A stretch of DNA of 64,000 nucleotides from Triplophysa rosa. Lineage: Eukaryota > Chordata > Actinopteri > Cypriniformes > Nemacheilidae. The DNA is taken from NCBI RefSeq assembly GCF_024868665.1, contig NC_079898.1, positions 3,922,430-3,986,429 of the forward strand, given 5' to 3'. The notes beneath the pieces are model-generated. The model made no database searches and was not told the DNA's origin. It saw only the letters and a list, made by a program, of their open reading frames with translations. How positions within the stretch are numbered: the stretch's first letter is position 1; each line of letters opens with the position of its first letter. Positions 1 through 11,684 of the stretch are shown piece after piece. Made by a program: the position numbers and the translations under genes.

Positions 1-1715
1 TAGAAACAATTGCTTATTAGTGCCTTAATAAAAATCGATCTCCTGTCCTTGTGCAGTGGCTGTGATGCTGTTCAGTCAAACATTTTATATATTTAAACAG
101 AAACAATTTCTTATGTGAAAAAGGGGGTTGTGAAAAGTCAAAAGACATTTTTATCACTAAGGACGCAGATCATAGTTGTCAACACGTTTGATGTCATCAT
201 AACATTAAGCAAATTTTCACATGAAAAATATAAATACAGTATGTGTTACAGCCTGTTATAGTGAGACCAATTTAAGAAACTGGCATTCCAGTGGCTAACT
301 TAAAATAAATATGTTTTGGTTTTCAGCAAAGTATGTCCTAACTGTTTGCTTTTTTCCAACGAAATCTCATTGTTGCATCGCTAATCATAGCCAGTAGAAA
401 ACATCTTATAATATTTGACTAAATTATTATTGATAAGATATCGGTACTAACGGTACTGTTTAGCGTGTTGACAAAATATTTAAATGCTCTCCTACTTTGG
501 ATAAAAGGGTCTGCCAAATGAATATATGTAAATGTAAATATCATCAATATTCACTCCTTATATGTTGTGGTGAATTGAATTGACTTACGAAAAATATTGC
601 CACACCTATAACTAAATTATCGCTATCTGAAAATTACTCTGATTTAAAACCTGACCTGTCAGCCTGCTGGCTAATGCAACATCCTGCAGCATGACTGAAA
701 TGAAATCATGTGTTTTCTATGAGCTTTTTATACTTGCACATACATTTTGTCAGGCTAAACAATTTGTATCTGATGTTATAGTTATTGAATGAATTTTATT
801 AATACACAACCATACTCGTGTCATCCACCTACAGTAGGTGGATTTTTCTCATTTTTGGTTAAGCAGTCCATGTTTTCCTTCTCCGCAAATGATGCATATG
901 GCGTGCACTCCTGTGGCTTATTGAAGCAACATTGTAATAGCAGCGCAACGGTTGTGTGTTTGTTTCGCAAGGAACACACATACTAATGACATGTATACTT
1001 TTAATGCACTGCAAGTATGTTTGGATATGAGTGCCAAATGCATCAATGTAAATGTTATTGTGACAAAGCTGCCAAAAGATTTTTGCCTGAAGAAGATCTC
1101 TTAAAAAGCATAAGCATAATAATGCTGCCTTACCTTTTGAAGCAGCCTTTTGTTGCCAGCGTGCATTTTGCTGGTTGCTCAAGCTCCTCACAACAGATTC
1201 AAGAACCAAGCTATTGTTATTTATCTATAGTGTGTAACACACTAATTAATTAATTGACCTCTAAGTTTATGGTTTCTTTAAGTTCTTCGATAAATATGCT
1301 AAACAAAATCAACATTAATCAACTGATCTCATATAATATTGGTGAGTTGATTGGTAATCCATGGCTAATTCATGCCTTATTCATGAACCACTCAGACTTA
1401 TATTTACACTATATTTACATTAATTTGCAGTACAGATGCTATTTAACCAAACCACTTATGAGAATGTGCATAGGGCCAGATTTACTAACAGCTTGCGGAA
1501 GCACAAACGCCTCTTCTGACACGCAGTGAAAATTATCACTGAAAAGGCGTGGACACAGCTGTTTTTGCGACTGACCTTATAATGCATATGCATTTGTAGG
1601 AGTTTCCTCTTCAGACAAAAACTTTATGGGAGGAGAGTATTTAAATAAATCACGCAACATGATTTACTGTAGTAAGGTTTGTGCTCGTCATTGTACTGGT
1701 ATTTGTGGCTTTATT
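1..1715. other. AT-rich non-coding DNA
   Basis: I see no gene here. The open frames on both strands are short, lack recognisable domains and do not show splice-bounded conservation. The region probably belongs to intron 1 or the upstream flank of the receptor gene whose first recognisable exon lies at 12798. Confidence 0.5.
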
Positions 1716-1995
1716 TAAAGGGATAGTTCACCCAAAAATACCAATTCTGTCATCATTTACTCAACCCCAGGTTGTTCCAGACCTGTATAATTTTCTTTTT
1801 TTGCAGAACACAAAGGAAGATATTTGGAAGAATGTCAGTAACCAAACAGATCTCATCCCCTATTTACTGCCATAGCAGGGAAAATAAATACAATGGGAGT
1901 AAATGGGGGATGAGATCTGTTTGGTTACTGTCATTCTACCAAATATCTTGCTTTGTGTTTAGCAGAACAAAGACATTTATACAGGTTTCGAATAG
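1716..1995. mobile_element. Palindromic MITE of the common teleost foldback type
   Basis: The left end reads TTTAAAGGGATAGTTCACCC, a very common terminus of short palindromic MITEs in cyprinids (Angel-like foldback elements). The two halves are imperfect inverted copies: the stretch around the AACCAAACAGATCTCATCCC block near 1850 is mirrored near 1905. The centre is close to 1872. The right terminus has decayed. The name is from general recognition and not from a library match. Confidence 0.65.
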
Positions 1996-2723
1996 GGTGA
2001 CCACCAACCAACAAAACCAAATGGGACAGGTAATACGTATGTAAATAATTTTTTTGTTCGTCAGAAGATTTTTGTAGCTCAGAGAGAGGATTTCACAGAA
2101 AAGTGGGTTACCACAGTTGAAGAGGCTGGCAGGCTCTGTAAAAACCTCATAATGGGGACTAAGCCCTGGGGCTTAAGAGCCACCCGAAATTCCCCATAGG
2201 CTTATAATGGGGAAGGGAATCCCATAGAATCAAGTGTAGCGTCAGTTCTGGTTGGTCACATGAGTCAAGCTTGCATCAGCTGATCACATCAGGTGCAACT
2301 TATCAACGTTAACTTAAAGTCATACAACACATACTGGACTGTGTCCTATAGAGGGTATGCACGTGACGTCAATTTCCCACGTGAACACGCCAAAATGTTC
2401 CCTTGAGTGGCAAAACACTCAGAAAAATGGCTGCTTACAGCAGGCAACCAATCTGTCACTTAGGATCATCATAAAGCAATCAAGCCACGCCCTAGAAACA
2501 TATTACAGCAATCTAGCAACTAGGGATGTAACGATACACCAATTCTACGGTTCGGTTCGGGTCACAGTTTTAGAGCCATTGTTCGATTTGATTCTGCTTG
2601 AGAATAATATTTCGAAAAGTACAGCTCTTATTAGTTTTTAACAGTGTTCTTACTACTATTTAATCAAATGTAAAGGTATAAAAATTTGCTTCGTGATATA
2701 GCCCCAAAGCAAAATTATGCGAC
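1996..2723. other. Non-coding, with a short hAT-like fragment
   Basis: No gene is visible. Around 2523 the sequence TAGGGATGTAACGATACA resembles the terminus of fish hAT-type elements, and similarity fades by about 2660. No opposite terminus or target duplication was found, so this is a weak fragment call. Confidence 0.35.
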
Positions 2724-3108
2724 TGTCACAGTCACCAGCCGCAGTGCCCTCTCAAGTCCACAATAGGGTACTCCCCTCATCAGCCGGTCTGCCAACACAC
2801 ACTACATTTCCCATAACCCTTCACCCAGACTCATCAGCCATGATTGTATTCACCTGTGTCTTGTTAAGTGTCTTTATACCTGGTCCATTCTGTTATTCAG
2901 TGCGAAATCTTGTGTTACAACTGCATTTCTGAGCATTTCTCTATTGGATTACTTGTGTTTAGATTTTTGGACTTCTGCTACCTGCCCGACCATCGCCTGT
3001 GACCTCGTTTATGATTGTTTGCTGGCTGCCCTGACATACTGCCTGTTATTCTCAATAAAGCTGCATTTAGATCCTCAACCCCTTCAAGTCTAGGAGCGGA
3101 TCATATCA
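2724..3108 (+). mobile_element. Solo LTR with 5-bp target duplication
   Basis: The 385 bp segment begins TGTCACAG and ends CATATCA, and is flanked on both sides by GCGAC (2719-2723 and 3109-3113). It contains a TATA-like TTTATACC near 2874 and an AATAAA polyadenylation signal near 3054. These are LTR hallmarks. No internal region or second LTR is adjacent, so it is probably a solo LTR left by recombination. Confidence 0.7.
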
Positions 3109-3168
3109 GCGACATGTGACACTTAAGCAGCGCATAGAGAGAGAGGAATTCCAATGCGCAGAGCGCTG

Positions 3169-3663
3169 TGTCATGATCGTGGAAATGAGGACCCAGGTGC
3201 AGACAACGGTGGACGGAAAACAAACGATGGGGAGACAAAATGGGAACAGAGCTAACAATACATAAAAATATAAACCAAAAACGTCCCACGTGGGGGACAA
3301 AACAAGCGGACAGTGTATTCAAACAGACTATATAAAGCTAAGACAGGACTACACTAAATACACACAAGAAGACAGGATCAATGAATATGCAACACTCACG
3401 GGGACTAGGAACAGCAGTGAATACAAAACGAATCAGCACAAGACAAGAGACACGAGGTCAATATATAGGGAAATACAAACGAGGGATGATAACACAGGGA
3501 GGGTGACGGGGATCAAACACTAAGGAGAACTTAACAAGGGAACGAGAGGGGCGGGGCCAATGACGAGACACCGGAGAGAAGGAGTATATGGAAAGCCAAA
3601 ACTGCTTCTCTCCACATATAACAAGGGATCCTGCCGTGATTCTGATGAGACAGAATCACGACA
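3169..3663 (-). mobile_element. Solo LTR, minus orientation
   Basis: On the minus strand the 495 bp segment begins TGTCGTGATTCTG and ends in ATGACA. Flanks CGCTG and TGCTG match at four of five bases, consistent with a worn 5-bp duplication. It is related to the solo LTR at 54050: both share the start and the GCAGGATCCCTTGTTAT block shortly after it. Confidence 0.7.
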
Positions 3664-4017
3664 TGCTGTCTGCCACAGTACAACAATAACGATTCACAAT
3701 ACATTAATTTAACTTTAAATACATTAATGAGCAAAACCTCTTCAAGAAGCTCATCAAGAAGCTCATTTTACTCACGATGTAGATTGTATAACTTGTATTT
3801 TTTTAATCTATTTTGTATTTTTATCTCATGCTTTGAAGGAAACAATAAAAGACGATAGAGGATTCACTTGGTGTAGGAAAGAGTGATTGACAGCGTGATG
3901 CGATCGTTTCCCCCTCACACATATGCAATATGAGCATTTATTACTCGTTGTAATGCTTGATTCTTTTTGCCCAGTTGCGACATTTGCAGGTTCTTTACTC
4001 CCAATTAAAAACCTCTC

Positions 4018-4413
4018 AAAACGTCTTGGTTACGGATGTAACCTCGGTTCCCTGATGGAGGGAACGAGACGTTGTGTCGAACCGACAGAATGGGGTTTGT
4101 CTTGAGAACCTATCATCTTCTGAGTATTTAGAAAAGGCCAATGAAAATTGGCGAATGAAATTTGCATGCCGGACTCCTCCCCGGATGTCCGGGTATAAGA
4201 GGGAAGCCGGCGTGCTCATTCATTCACCTTTGGTCTGAGGAGCCTAAAGCATCCTCCCCCGACTGCTGGGGTGGGTGGCCAGTGTTGTGGCATGAGGGAC
4301 ACAACGTCTCGTTCCCTCCATCAGGGAACCAAGGTTACATCCGGAACCAAGACGTTCCCTTTCTGTCGGTCTCTCGACGTTGTGTCAAACCGACAGAATG
4401 GGGTTCCTATAAG
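4018..4413 (-). repeat. 3' inverted terminal repeat and internal complementary region of DIRS copy A
   Basis: Bases 4303-4360 are the reverse complement of the element's outer left end (4018-4075). They run directly into 4361-4413, which is the reverse complement of the outer right end (about 9988-10032). The two outer ends are therefore represented side by side inside the element. In DIRS elements this region is thought to template joining of the ends into a circle. The 3' repeat also keeps a GTATAAGAG promoter-like box near 4195. Confidence 0.8.
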
Positions 4414-5123
4414 ATGCCACAGCACTGAGCCGCGTCACAATCTCAAGTGGAGCAACGTTGACTGGCCTGGGCGAGTCAGACGAAGACGCTAACGCGAAAT
4501 TATGAAATTAGAGGAAGGGGAACAAAGAGCTTTACAACAAAGTTGGGAAGCCCCTGCCACCGGCCGTCACGGGCGGAGGCCTAGTTCTGTAAATGGCGAG
4601 AAGCCGCCCGGCACCGTAAGGGCAACTGGGTAAGCATTATTCCCCCCGGGGGTTAAAACGCTGCAGAGACCACTACCTACCATAGGGAGGAATTAGTGGA
4701 GAGACCACATGGTCTCACCATCAGAGGAGAACTCATGGGAAAATGTGCGGACTGCAGGAGTTAACCGCAAGGTGGGAGTCCACCTAGGGAGGTCATGGGT
4801 TGCCGAGGTGGGAACCATTCATGAGGATACATCAGACGGAACAACCCACGGAGGGGGGGATAACACGTCTGGAGCACTAGGTCCGGTTAGAGCTATGTGG
4901 GAGATAACCCAACTGTTTCCCGGCCTAGGGGGGCAGGGCTGCTCTGCCCAGCCTGCCCCGAGGAAGGTACTAGTGATGGATAAAATGCCTGTTCTTTACC
5001 CAGTGGGGGAAAGCGGGAGGCGTAATAGCCGCTGATCCCCCTAAAGAAGGGGGAAGGGCTTTCGCAGGCCAACGCCCTACACCTTGCCAGGATGAGAGCT
5101 GACACCGGTTCCTCGCGTAGGTA

Positions 5124-5995
5124 TTAGAACCTCACGGAGTTGCTGGGCATAGCCCAACCCGCAGCTCTGCAGATGTCTGCCAGAGAGGCGCCCTGAGACA
5201 GTGCCCATGAGGGGTGTGCCTCACTCCCAACGGGCAGAGGCGAATTGAGATCGGTATGCCCTAACGAGGGCATCCACGATCCAGTGCGCCAGCCTCTGTT
5301 TGGAGACAGCCCTCCCTTCTGCTGACCTCCGAAACAGACAAAGAGCTGCTCAGAGCTTCTGGGCTCTGCGTGCGGTCCAAGTAGAGGCGCCGTGCGCGTA
5401 CTGGACACAACACGGATAGGTTGGGTCTTCCTCCCCGGTGGGGAGCACCTGCAGGTTCACCACCTGGTCTCTCGGGAGAGTGGTGGGAACTTTGGGCACG
5501 TAGCCGGGGCGGGGTCTCAAGATAACATGAGAATCCCGGCCCCGAGTTCTAGGCAATCTGTGGACACGGAGGGTGCTTGCAGATCCCCTACCCTCTTGGA
5601 GGTGAGCGCCATGCGGAAAGCCGTCTTTATCAAGACTGAGAAAGTTGAGGCCCGCCACCTAGGTCGCAAGAGGGTACGGAGCGCAGATAAGGTGGTCACC
5701 CTCTCGCGCCCCTTAGGAAACTAATGACCAGGTCGTGCTGTCCCAGAGGCTACCCAGCACTTGGGTCATGATGAGTGGCCATAGCTGCTACATACATTCC
5801 CAGAGTGGAGGGGGAGAGGTTACTCCCCAGTCTCTCTTGAGGAAGGGACAGCTCGTACCCGACTGAGCAACTCCGCAGGTCTTCTCGCCGAGAAGAGCAC
5901 CAGGACGAGAAGAGGCACCACCTATGGGCGTATAGCTGCCCAGTGGCCGAAGCCCTAGCCTGAGTGACGTCCCAACCAGAACGGGGGTGGGTCAC
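5124..5995 (-). pseudogene. DIRS tyrosine recombinase (integrase) remnant
   Basis: Pieces in at least three frames together resemble a phage-integrase-like tyrosine recombinase, the enzyme that inserts DIRS circles. The N-terminal piece has LSPSTLGMYVAAMATHHD (about 5760-5820). A middle piece has the KRVGDLQA core typical of the arginine region (about 5600). A later piece has SEQLFVCFGG, then GASLADICRAAGWA near the C-terminus, preceding the expected catalytic tyrosine region. Frameshifts separate them and the conserved R-H-R-Y set cannot all be read in one frame. The family call is confident; activity is excluded in this copy. Confidence 0.82.
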
Positions 5996-6143
5996 TCAGG
6001 ATCTCCTCATCCCGTCCAGACATGGAGACCAGGTTCTGCCTGGGATGCCGTAACGTGCCCCTTCCCCTGGGGAAGCAGTTCGCCAGGGGAAGCGGCCAGG
6101 GGGAGTTGTTGTCAGAGCCTTAGCTCCGAGAACCAAGTCCTGG

Positions 6144-7660
6144 TTAGGCCAAAAGGGGCATAACTAGTACCACTTGATGCTCCTCTTCCCTGGCCTTGCA
6201 CAGGGCCTGTGCAATGAGGCTCAAAGGGCATCCGTGCCAAGGGTTGCCTCCGACAGGGAGTACCAAAGCGGACAATGGGTGGAGTCCGGGGAGGCAACAG
6301 GACCACCTGTGCCTGGCCGAACTTCTCCCAAATGAGCCGGCTGCAAGGGGATGGAGTCGCCACTCTCCGCGAGGCGTCGACTGACGAGAGAGCACATCGG
6401 CTGTCTGGTTCAGGACGCCTGGGATGTGTGTGGCTCGCAGGGAACTAATCACCTGCTGACTCCAGAGGAGGAGGCGCCGGGCGAGTCATGTTAGCTGCCG
6501 TGAGCGAATGCCCCACAGCAGCTGTGCTGTCCGACCGGACCAGCACGTGCTTGCCCTGCATGAGAGGTAGTAGCCTCCTCAATGCAAGTAGCACAACCAA
6601 CAACTCTAGGCAGTTGAAATGCCAACGCAGGCGGGGGCCCGTCCACCACCCCGACACTGCTTGCCCGTTGCACACGGCACCCCAACCCTGCAGGGAGGCA
6701 TCCCAAAGGGGACCCCTGTCCGCAAGAAGGTCATGGAGATCAGGGGGTTAGGGTGTGTCGGCAGAAAAGCGTGATGACCATACGCCTGCTGCCGGTGTGC
6801 CACGCTCTCCAAGGAACTTGACTCTGTAGCCAGTGTTGGAGCGGTCGTATGTGCATAGACCCGAGGGGGACCACCCCCGCCGAGGATGCCATGTATCCCA
6901 GGAGCTTCTGAAATTGTTTCAGGGGGACCGCTGACTGTCTGAGAGCTTCAGGCAGTTCAACACTGATCGGGCGCGCTCTGTAGTCAGTCGCACTGCCTCT
7001 GGGAGGTCGCGTGGGCGCGGGCTTCCTCGTCGCAGGTCTCGCGCCACCTGCGCGGGGTGAGCGGGGCCGCTCATGAGGACAGAGTCGAGTTCCATACCGA
7101 GAAAGAGGACGCTCTGCATCGGGGAGAGCTTGCTTATCTCAGTTGACCTGTAGCCCCACCGATCTAGGTGCTGGAGCACCAGGTCCCTGTGTGTACACAA
7201 CAGATCTCAAGAGTGCGCCAAGCTGAGCCAGTCGTCGAGATAGTTTAGTACCCGCACACCTCCTTCCCTAAGGGGAAGGAGGGCGGCTTCCACGACCTTC
7301 GTAAAGACTCGTGGAGACAGGGACAGACCGAAGGGGAGGACCCTGTACTGATATGCCCGTCCCTCGAACGCGAACCGTAGGAACGGCCGATGTCGAGGGA
7401 GGATCAAGACATGAAGTACGCGTCCTTCAGGTCGATTGCCATGAACCAGTCCTGACACCTGACGGACGTCAGAATGCGCTTCTGCGTGATCAACCTGAAA
7501 GGCAGCTATTGTGTAGGTGCCTGTTCAGAACACACAGACCCAAGATAGGGCGCAACCCCCCGGCTTTCTTGGGGACAATGAAGTACAGGCTGTAAAACCC
7601 GTTGAACATCTCGGCTGGTGAGACGGGCTCGATCACTCCCTTCACCAGAAGGGTGGCGAC
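6144..7660 (-). pseudogene. DIRS reverse transcriptase and RNase H remnant
   Basis: Translation on the minus strand gives the RT fingers (EMFNGFYSLYFIVPKKAGG, about 7560-7620), then PRHRPFLRFAFEGRAYQYRV and PFGLSLSPRVFTKV. The catalytic box follows as VLNYLDDWL at about 7215-7245. YLDDW is typical of DIRS RTs. Downstream are the connection region (SVLFLGMELDS, about 7100) and RNase H pieces: FNCLELLVVLLAL, VRSDSTAAVGH (about 6520-6650) and HIPGVLNQTADVLSR near 6400. Internal stops follow the primer-grip region and the YLDDW box, and the frames shift at least twice. It once copied element RNA into DNA; this copy cannot. Confidence 0.88.
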
Positions 7661-8045
7661 CTCGGCCCGAAGTACGGGAACATCCTAGCCTCTGACTGAG
7701 GTATATCGGATGCCCTGAAACTTGACGGGCGTGAGGCGACTGGATCGCGTAGCCGAGACGGATCGTCTTCCCTAGCCAGCCTGACAGCCTGGGAAGCCGG
7801 ACAGGCTCCCAGAAATGAGACGGGGACTAAAGGTACGATCTTTTTCATCGTCCCCCCGGGGGGTGGTTCGATGGCTAGCAGTACGGATTCCTTGCCGGGG
7901 GAGGTCCCCCGGGGAGGAGATCGGCTCTGCTGTTTTTCCTGCCTGGCGACTGCGCAGCTCAACGCACTGTCTGACTGAGAGTGCTGAGGGCTGGTGTTTA
8001 TACTCGACATTGCGCTTCGCCATGACGCAACGTCGAGTTTGCCGT

Positions 8046-9676
8046 TCACCGTCGTGCAGAGGGTGAGAGCGGCTGTGGTAACCCAGAGAGAGAGGAAACT
8101 CTCCTTTTTTGAGAGTAAGTGGGCGCTAGCCCCCCGGAGGGGGCCAGCAGATGGAGAGACGGGGCAGGATCCGTCCCTATCCGACTTCCCAGCGATGTGG
8201 CTGGGGTCGGGCCCAATGGTAGCCTCGATCCCCCGAGGTCTTCCCATGAGGGCAGCTTCGCCGCCGCTGCTGATGGGGCGATGGTCTCCTCTTCGCTGTC
8301 TCCTCCAGGGGGGGCCGCCTGAGTGGGGGGCGCCAGAGCTGGAGGGCGTCGAAGAGGACCAGGGCTGCTGGGAAGCAGACAGTGCACGGGACTCGACGGC
8401 CGAGGCGGTCGAGTCGCGGCACGGAGGACTGCTTCTTTACTGTCGAGATCCCTCCGGGGGAGGCCGCGTGCGGGTCTCGCGCCCCCCGTCGGGCGGGGGG
8501 TGAGCGGGGCCGCTGCGGCTCGACAGTAACACCAACCAGCCCCCACTTGCGAGACGGGTGCGTCGAGAAAGCGGACCTTCTCGGCGTTACTCATCTGCGC
8601 AAGGATCGGCCAGAGGAGTGTCTCATGGACCACAAGTGTGGACATCGTCCGACCCAGGGCCCGTGTGGTCACCTTGGTCGCCTGTAGAGCGAGGTCGGTG
8701 GCGGCGCGGAGTTCCTGCATGAGCGCTGGGTCGGTCTTACCCTCGTGAAGCTCTCTCAACGCCCTAGCCTGGCAGGAGCCATAGCGTGGAGAGAGGAGGC
8801 AGCTTGGTCCGCCGCAATGTAAGCTCTCGACACCAGAGATGCCGAGACCCCACATGCTTTGGACGGGAGTCTAGGTCGAGCCACCCCCAGGTGGCCGCCG
8901 CCTACGGGCACGAGTGCACCGCGGCAGCATACTCCACCTGGGGGACAACGACGTATCCTCCAGCTGTCTCAACCTCGAGGGAAGAGAGGGTGACCGTTTG
9001 ACGTGAAACGTGCCGGAAAGGGGGCGTTCCAGGTCTTACTAAGTTCCTCATGCACTTCCGGTAAACACGGCACTGGGGGCGGGCACGGCTTGGAGCCGTG
9101 CTCAAACCCGAGGCGCCATGTAGCCAGCCACGAGCGCCGGGAGAGGCAGTGCGGGCACTGCAAACCAACACTCACGGCGGCCCGGGAAAGCATGGCTGAC
9201 ATTTCGACATTCCCCCCGAGGGAGGGAGCCCGAGGAATCGTCGGAGTCGGATGGCAGTACGTCACCCCCCGATGCTGCAAGAGACATCTCATCATCACGC
9301 ATTGTGTCCGAATACGTGATTGAGGAATAAGACGGCGGACTGTCTCCTGGGGAACGGTCAGATGAGCGAGACGAGGTGTGAACGGTCCGTGAGCCGTGGC
9401 TGGCGGATTATCGCTCACAGTAATCCTCATATCACCCTCGCTGCTTGCCGTAGCGGACGGCAGGGCTGTAGTCCTGCCGCCACGGAACAGGGAGCAAACG
9501 AGGTGGTGGCTGAGTCCTGTGGGAACACAGTCACCCGTGACGCAACGTCTGAATCATCACTGCCCGCAGTGCGGGCAGGACGTATCCACAACGTCTGCCC
9601 CAGCGTACTGGAAGCAGGCATCGTGTCAGTCCCCCTCCTCGATGAGTGTGTTGCACCAATGAGAACAGCGGGACAT
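8046..9676 (-). pseudogene. DIRS gag-like ORF remnant
   Basis: The start is placed at 9676 because the equivalent ATG in copy B begins the gag-like CNTLIEEGDGHDVC motif. In copy A the same frame hits a TGA after about 16 codons. Farther on, a 269-codon open stretch (8046-8855) keeps the gag core ALRELHEGKTDPALMQELRA and SNAEKVRFLDAPVSQ, nearly identical to copy B at 57690-57930. The tail is proline- and serine-rich. Its role is inferred from position 5' of the RT and from DIRS organisation. Several frameshifts separate the pieces. Confidence 0.75.
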
Positions 9677-9889
9677 GCCACGCTGGAGAAATTTGCTCTT
9701 TTAGAAAAGAAATTTGCTCGAACACCTCCGCAACTGCCGAGACGCCCAGGGGAGAGTCACTGCAGGAAGGGACCGTCCGCTGTCCACGTCGTAGATTCCA
9801 GCAGAAAAATGATCACCAAAGATCGTAGAGAAGCTCATCAGATGCGTAGGCTCTGAAGAACAAAAGGTGAATGAATGAGCACGCCTGCT

Positions 9890-10032
9890 CATTTGAATGA
9901 AGGAGTCCGGCATGCAAATTTCATTCGCCAATTTTCATTGGCCTTTTCTAAATACTCAGAAGATGATAGGTTCTCAAGACAAACCCCATTCTGTCGGTTC
10001 GACACAACGTCGAGAGACTGACAGAAAGGGAA
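9890..10032 (-). repeat. 5' inverted terminal repeat of DIRS copy A
   Basis: The segment is the mirror of 4070-4175, including GGTTCTCAAGACAAACCCC and CATGCAAATTTCATTCGCC. Compared with the 3' repeat and with copy B, the stretch holding the TATA-like box is missing and replaced by a few bases near 9893-9903. The coding-side repeat has thus lost its likely promoter. Confidence 0.75.
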
Positions 10033-10141
10033 CTAATGTCTCTAAATATCTCCAAAACGGTGACTTAGTGTCAGAGATGTGGCTATGCTCTGAAACTTCC
10101 CTGTCACCATGGCAAGTGGCGAGATGACGTTTTCTAAATTA

Positions 10142-10168
10142 CACTGCGTTCCAAATTATTATGCAAAT
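10142..10168 (+). repeat. Tc1 left terminal inverted repeat
   Basis: It begins CACTGCGTTCCAAATTATTA after a TA dinucleotide and matches the reverse complement of 11685-11711 over all 27 bases. Confidence 0.95.
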
Positions 10169-10318
10169 GATATCTTTCTCTGGTTTTCCTAATTTGTCGA
10201 TGCAAATGACAGTCAGTATAATTTTCAAGTAATCAACAGTTAGGGTACATTTGGAATTTTATTGAACAAACCTCCCACTGACAACAGTATTTATTTAAAA
10301 AATGAAAAACTCAAAATG

Positions 10319-10340
10319 CACTGTTCCAAATTATTATGCA
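10319..10340 (+). repeat. Inner direct repeat of the left Tc1 end
   Basis: CACTGTTCCAAATTATTATG repeats the outer terminus with one base missing, about 177 bp inside. In IR/DR elements such inner copies are transposase-binding sites; binding here is inferred. Confidence 0.8.
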
Positions 10341-10471
10341 CAACAGAGTTTGAAAACATTTCATAGGTTGTAAAAAACTGAAAATGGTCATTTGTTGAAT
10401 TTGCAGCATTAGGAGGTCATATTTACTGAAATCAAAAGCTATTTCAATCAAAAACATCCTAACAGGGCAAG

Positions 10472-11485
10472 TTACATGTTAACATAGGACCCCTTCTTTG
10501 ATATCACCTTCACAATTCTTGCATCCATTGAACTTGTGAGTTTTTGGATAGTTTCTGATTGAATTTCTTTGCAGGATGTCAGAATAGCCTCCCAGAGCTG
10601 CTGTTTTGATGCTAACTGCCTCCCACCATCATAGATCTTTCGCTTGAGGATGCTCCAAAGGTTCTCAATAGGGTTGAGGTCAGGGGAGGATGGTGGCCAC
10701 ACCATGAGTTTCTCTCCTTTTATGCCCATAGCAGCCAATGACACAGAGGTATTCTTTGCAGCATGAGATGGTGCATTGTCATGCATGAAGATGATTTTGC
10801 TACGGAAGGCATGGTTCTTCTTTTTGTACCATGGAAGAAAGTGCTCAGTCAGAAACTCTACATACCTTGCAGAGTTCATTTTCACACCTTCAGGGACCCT
10901 AAAGGGGCCCACCAGCTGTCTCCCCATGATTCCAGCCCAAAACATGACTCCGCCACCTCCTTGCTGACGTCGCAGCCTTGTTGGGACATGGTGGCCATCC
11001 ACCAACCATCCACTACTCCATCCATCTGGACCATCCAGGGTTGCACGGCACTCATCAGTAAACAAGACTGTTTGAAAATTAGTCTTCATGTATGTGTGGG
11101 CCCACTGCAACCGTTTCTGCTTGTGAGCATTGGTTAGGGGTGGCCGAATAGTAGGTTTATGCACAACTGCAAGCATCTGGAGGATCCTACACCTTGAGGT
11201 TTTCGGGACTCCCGAGGCACCAGCAGCTTCAAATACCTGTTTGCTGCTTTGCAATGGCATTTTTGCAGCTGCTCTCTTAATCCGATGAATTTGTCTGGAA
11301 GAAACCTTCCTCATTCTGCCTTTATCTGCACGAACCCTTCTGTGCTCTGAATCAGCCACAAATCTCTTCACAGTACGATGATCTCGCTTAAGTTTTCGTG
11401 AAATATCTAATGTTTTCATACCTTGTCCAAAACATTGCACTATTTGACGCTTTTCGGCAGCAGACAGATCCTTTTTCTTTCCCAT
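10472..11485 (-). CDS. Tc1-like transposase, DD37E, 337 aa, uninterrupted
   Basis: This enzyme would cut and paste the element that carries it. The protein opens with a basic MGKKKDLSAAEKRQIVQ and has an N-terminal paired-like helix-turn-helix region (about residues 1-120), with a basic stretch RRVRADKGRMRKVSSRQ as a possible nuclear-localisation or linker segment. The catalytic domain shows the three acidic positions: D in LFTDECRATLDG, D in FMHDNAPSH, and E in SPDLNPIENLW. There are 37 residues between the second D and the E, so the signature is DD37E. A glycine-rich RRQQGGGGVMFWAGI box lies between the first two. Length fits the family (about 330-350 aa). No stop or frameshift is present and both termini are intact, so the copy may be recent. 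DD37E Tc1-like elements (the TRT group) are known from fish; assignment to that group is inference. Confidence 0.95.
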   Translation of the reverse strand: MGKKKDLSAAEKRQIVQCFGQGMKTLDISRKLKRDHRTVKRFVADSEHRRVRADKGRMRKVSSRQIHRIKRAAAKMPLQSSKQVFEAAGASGVPKTSRCRILQMLAVVHKPTIRPPLTNAHKQKRLQWAHTYMKTNFQTVLFTDECRATLDGPDGWSSGWLVDGHHVPTRLRRQQGGGGVMFWAGIMGRQLVGPFRVPEGVKMNSARYVEFLTEHFLPWYKKKNHAFRSKIIFMHDNAPSHAAKNTSVSLAAMGIKGEKLMVWPPSSPDLNPIENLWSILKRKIYDGGRQLASKQQLWEAILTSCKEIQSETIQKLTSSMDARIVKVISKKGSYVNM

Positions 11486-11684
11486 ATTGCTTGAAACCTG
11501 TGGCCTGCTTAATAATGTGGAACGTCCTTCTTAAGTAGTTTTCCTTTAATTGGGCTCACCTGGCAAACTACTTATCACAGGTGTCTGAGATTGATTTCAG
11601 TGATCCAAAGAGCACTGAGACACAATACCATCCATAAGTTTAATTGAACAATATAAAATTAAATGTTTACGACACTTAAATCCA

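Larger units (their letters stand above)
4018..10032 (-). mobile_element. DIRS-type tyrosine-recombinase retrotransposon, copy A (degenerate)
   Basis: This is a 6 kb element read on the minus strand in the order gag, reverse transcriptase, RNase H, tyrosine recombinase, as in fish DIRS1-like elements. Its ends are inverted repeats: the segment from 4070 to 4175 is mirrored at 9915-10015. An internal complementary region sits next to the 3' end. No short target duplication is seen, as expected for tyrosine-recombinase integration. All reading frames carry stops and frameshifts, so the copy is dead. A second partial copy lies at 56457. Confidence 0.88.

Noticed and set aside
859..1209. 116-aa minus-strand frame
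   Set aside because: Low complexity and no recognisable domain, start context or splice signals; an isolated chance frame in AT-rich DNA.
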